Assembly (NCBI GenBank): GCA_002255925.1
Contig: NKIH01000007.1
Span: 1 to 64,000 of the forward strand
Source of the DNA: Burkholderiales bacterium PBB6
GTDB lineage: Bacteria > Pseudomonadota > Gammaproteobacteria > Burkholderiales > Burkholderiaceae_C
DNA: 64,000 nucleotides
Reading direction: 5' to 3'
Shown here in pieces: positions 62,892 through 64,000 of the stretch. Position 1 is the first letter of the stretch. Each line of letters begins with the position of its first letter. Both the position numbers and the translations under genes were made by a program. The notes beneath the pieces were generated by a model. That model had not been told where the DNA came from, ran no database searches, and worked only from the letters and a program-made list of their open reading frames with translations.

Positions 62892-64000
62892 GTGTCGACC
62901 CTGACGCCCGACATCGCTGAACTCAACCAACGCCGCCGGCGTGCGGTGGAGTTGCGCCTGGACGGCCTCACGCTCAACAACATCAAGGAGTCGACCGGCC
63001 TGAGCGTGCCCACCATCATCAGCGCCTGGCAGGCGTTTGTGGCGGGCGGCTGGCAGGCGATTGATGTGGCGGCCCGCGGCAGGCCCCGCGGCGACGGCCG
63101 GGTGCTGAGCGCCGAGCAGGAAGCCGAGTTGCGCCACAGCGCGCTGCACACCCCACCTGAGCAGCACGGCCTGCCGGCTGGCTTGTGGGACGTGGCCGCA
63201 CTGCAAACCCTGGCGCAGCAGCGCTGGGGCGCCGAGTTGAACAACCGCGCGGCCACCCGCCTGCTGGAGCGCTGGCAGCTGGGTGTGCAGGGCCTGCGCG
63301 AAACCGCCGAGCGCCACCCGGCTCATCTCGACTGGCTGGACACCACCTGGCAAAGCCATGTGAAACGCGGCCAGCAGGGTGGTGCGCGCCCGTGGTGGGC
63401 AGGCAGCATCAGCCACCCTGACGTGGCAGCACCCGGCGGCGTGCGTGTGGCCATCACGCCGCGTGGCAGCCTGCACTGGCTGGGCACCCGCCACCTGAGC
63501 AGCGCAGAAGATATCGAATCCTTTCTTGAGCGCTTGCCCGAAGCGCACAGCCAGGGCGCCTGCGTGCATCTGCACGGCGTGGCGTTCGGCGCGTCACCGC
63601 GGCTGCTGGCCTGGCTGGCTGCGCGGCCGCACATCGAGGTGCTGGCTTGCCCGGTGGCACCCAACCGGCCGCAAGCCAAAGCCGCCATCCCTGTTTCAGC
63701 CCCAGCTGCCGTGCCCAAACCGGCAGTTTCCTCACTTTCCATCCCGCCCAGAACGGACCATCCCATGAGCTTGACCCACCTTCAGCGTCTGGAAGCCGAG
63801 AGCATCCACATCATGCGCGAGGTCGTCGCCGAGGCTGACAACCCGGTGATGCTGTACTCCATCGGCAAGGATTCAGCCGTGATGCTGCACCTGGCCCGCA
63901 AGGCGTTTTACCCCGCCCCGCCGCCCTTCCCGCTGCTGCACGTGGACACCACCTGGAAGTTCCGGGCGATGTACGAGATGCGCGATCGCATGGCCAAGGA
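62892..64000 (+). CDS. Dead IS630-like transposase domain joined in frame to CysD (partial at right edge)
   Basis: From GTG 62892 the frame is open, without any stop, through 63765 into CysD and to the window edge. The first 291 codons look like an IS630-type transposase: helix-turn-helix [20 protein letters not shown], winged helix [10 protein letters not shown] with [17 protein letters not shown], and an RNase H-like remainder. The catalytic acids are missing; VHLHGVAF stands where a VLDNA-type motif is expected. A Pro/Ala-rich stretch (about 257-288) then leads into the CysD start. It is either a real fusion with a DNA-binding or structural domain on CysD, or a separate gene whose stop was lost by mutation or sequence error. 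TTG 62880 is an alternative start. Confidence 0.7.
   Translation, partial: MSTLTPDIAELNQRRRRAVELRLDGLTLNNIKESTGLSVPTIISAWQAFVAGGWQAIDVAARGRPRGDGRVLSAEQEAELRHSALHTPPEQHGLPAGLWDVAALQTLAQQRWGAELNNRAATRLLERWQLGVQGLRETAERHPAHLDWLDTTWQSHVKRGQQGGARPWWAGSISHPDVAAPGGVRVAITPRGSLHWLGTRHLSSAEDIESFLERLPEAHSQGACVHLHGVAFGASPRLLAWLAARPHIEVLACPVAPNRPQAKAAIPVSAPAAVPKPAVSSLSIPPRTDHPMSLTHLQRLEAESIHIMREVVAEADNPVMLYSIGKDSAVMLHLARKAFYPAPPPFPLLHVDTTWKFRAMYEMRDRMAK
63765..64000 (+). CDS. cysD: Sulfate adenylyltransferase subunit 2 (CysD module, 5' part)
   Basis: CysD, with the GTPase CysN, makes adenosine 5'-phosphosulfate from sulfate and ATP. From ATG 63765 the sequence [20 protein letters not shown] matches the usual CysD N-terminus, followed by the PP-loop [21 protein letters not shown] and [17 protein letters not shown]. 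78 codons are visible before the window ends. This ATG is in frame with the upstream transposase-like sequence, so it may be an internal start rather than the true one. The ribosome site is weak. Confidence 0.92.
   Translation, partial: MSLTHLQRLEAESIHIMREVVAEADNPVMLYSIGKDSAVMLHLARKAFYPAPPPFPLLHVDTTWKFRAMYEMRDRMAK

Overview
The window looks like a chromosomal segment of a GC-rich betaproteobacterium, most likely Burkholderiales of the Leptothrix/Rubrivivax/Roseateles type. This is inferred from the rRNA operon, Mg-type HemB, a split MetH with an S-adenosylhomocysteine (SAH) riboswitch, an incomplete PTS of the regulatory type, and overall codon use. No taxonomic search was possible. No prophage, CRISPR array or intact insertion sequence was seen.

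Layout. 1-4485: minus-strand rRNA operon (promoter, 16S, tRNA-Ile, tRNA-Ala, 5' part of 23S). 4672-8130: PTS phosphorelay (EIIA, HPr, EI), with an OlsB-like acyltransferase inserted between ptsH and ptsI. 8217-11332: a lipoprotein, a pseudo-histidine kinase with a non-phosphorylatable receiver, a DUF4197 protein and a TlpA-like lipoprotein. 11356-15531: minus-strand run lipA, lipB, ybeD, a D-Ala-D-Ala carboxypeptidase, an alpha/beta hydrolase and a [2Fe-2S] ferredoxin. 15576-18426: VanZ-like protein, hemJ and divergent hemB. 18452-21639: corA-like transporter, ybeY, phoH-like ybeZ and ruvA. 21683-26533: a copper-handling block (PCuAC chaperone, FNR-type regulator with a matching box, YcnI, TonB-dependent receptor, DUF2946). 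26660-29703: a solute-binding protein, ruvB, soxR and a VOC protein under a clear SoxR operator.

29722-33832 is a tightly overlapped operon of two exported caspase-like proteins and a small exported protein. It diverges from a degenerate histidine kinase (33908-35113). Next come a triple-CheW protein and a soluble seven-PAS chemoreceptor (35127-39844). 39992-44564 holds a histidine phosphatase, a DUF1840 protein, a degenerate GGDEF/EAL protein and an intact HD-GYP protein. 44707-46908 is an AraC regulator with pobA. 47103-53094 is an ExbD/TonB/TonB-dependent receptor/ExbB/5'-nucleotidase operon, apparently a nucleotide or organophosphate scavenging unit. 53141-58615 is methionine synthase in two genes, separated by two minus-strand genes; the second half is preceded by the SAH riboswitch. 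58486-62022 encodes KpsS- and KpsC-like capsule lipid-linker proteins, and kpsS overlaps the 3' end of metH by 130 bp. 62029-64000 is sulfur assimilation: cysQ, and divergent from it an open frame that joins a dead IS630-like transposase domain to the start of CysD without a stop codon.

The strongest candidates for something undescribed are the transposase-like/CysD fusion, the exported caspase operon beside the PAS-chemoreceptor/CheW/pseudo-kinase group, and the TonB operon carrying its own nucleotidase. The SAH riboswitch, the SoxR operator and the FNR-type box are strong regulatory matches seen directly in the sequence.
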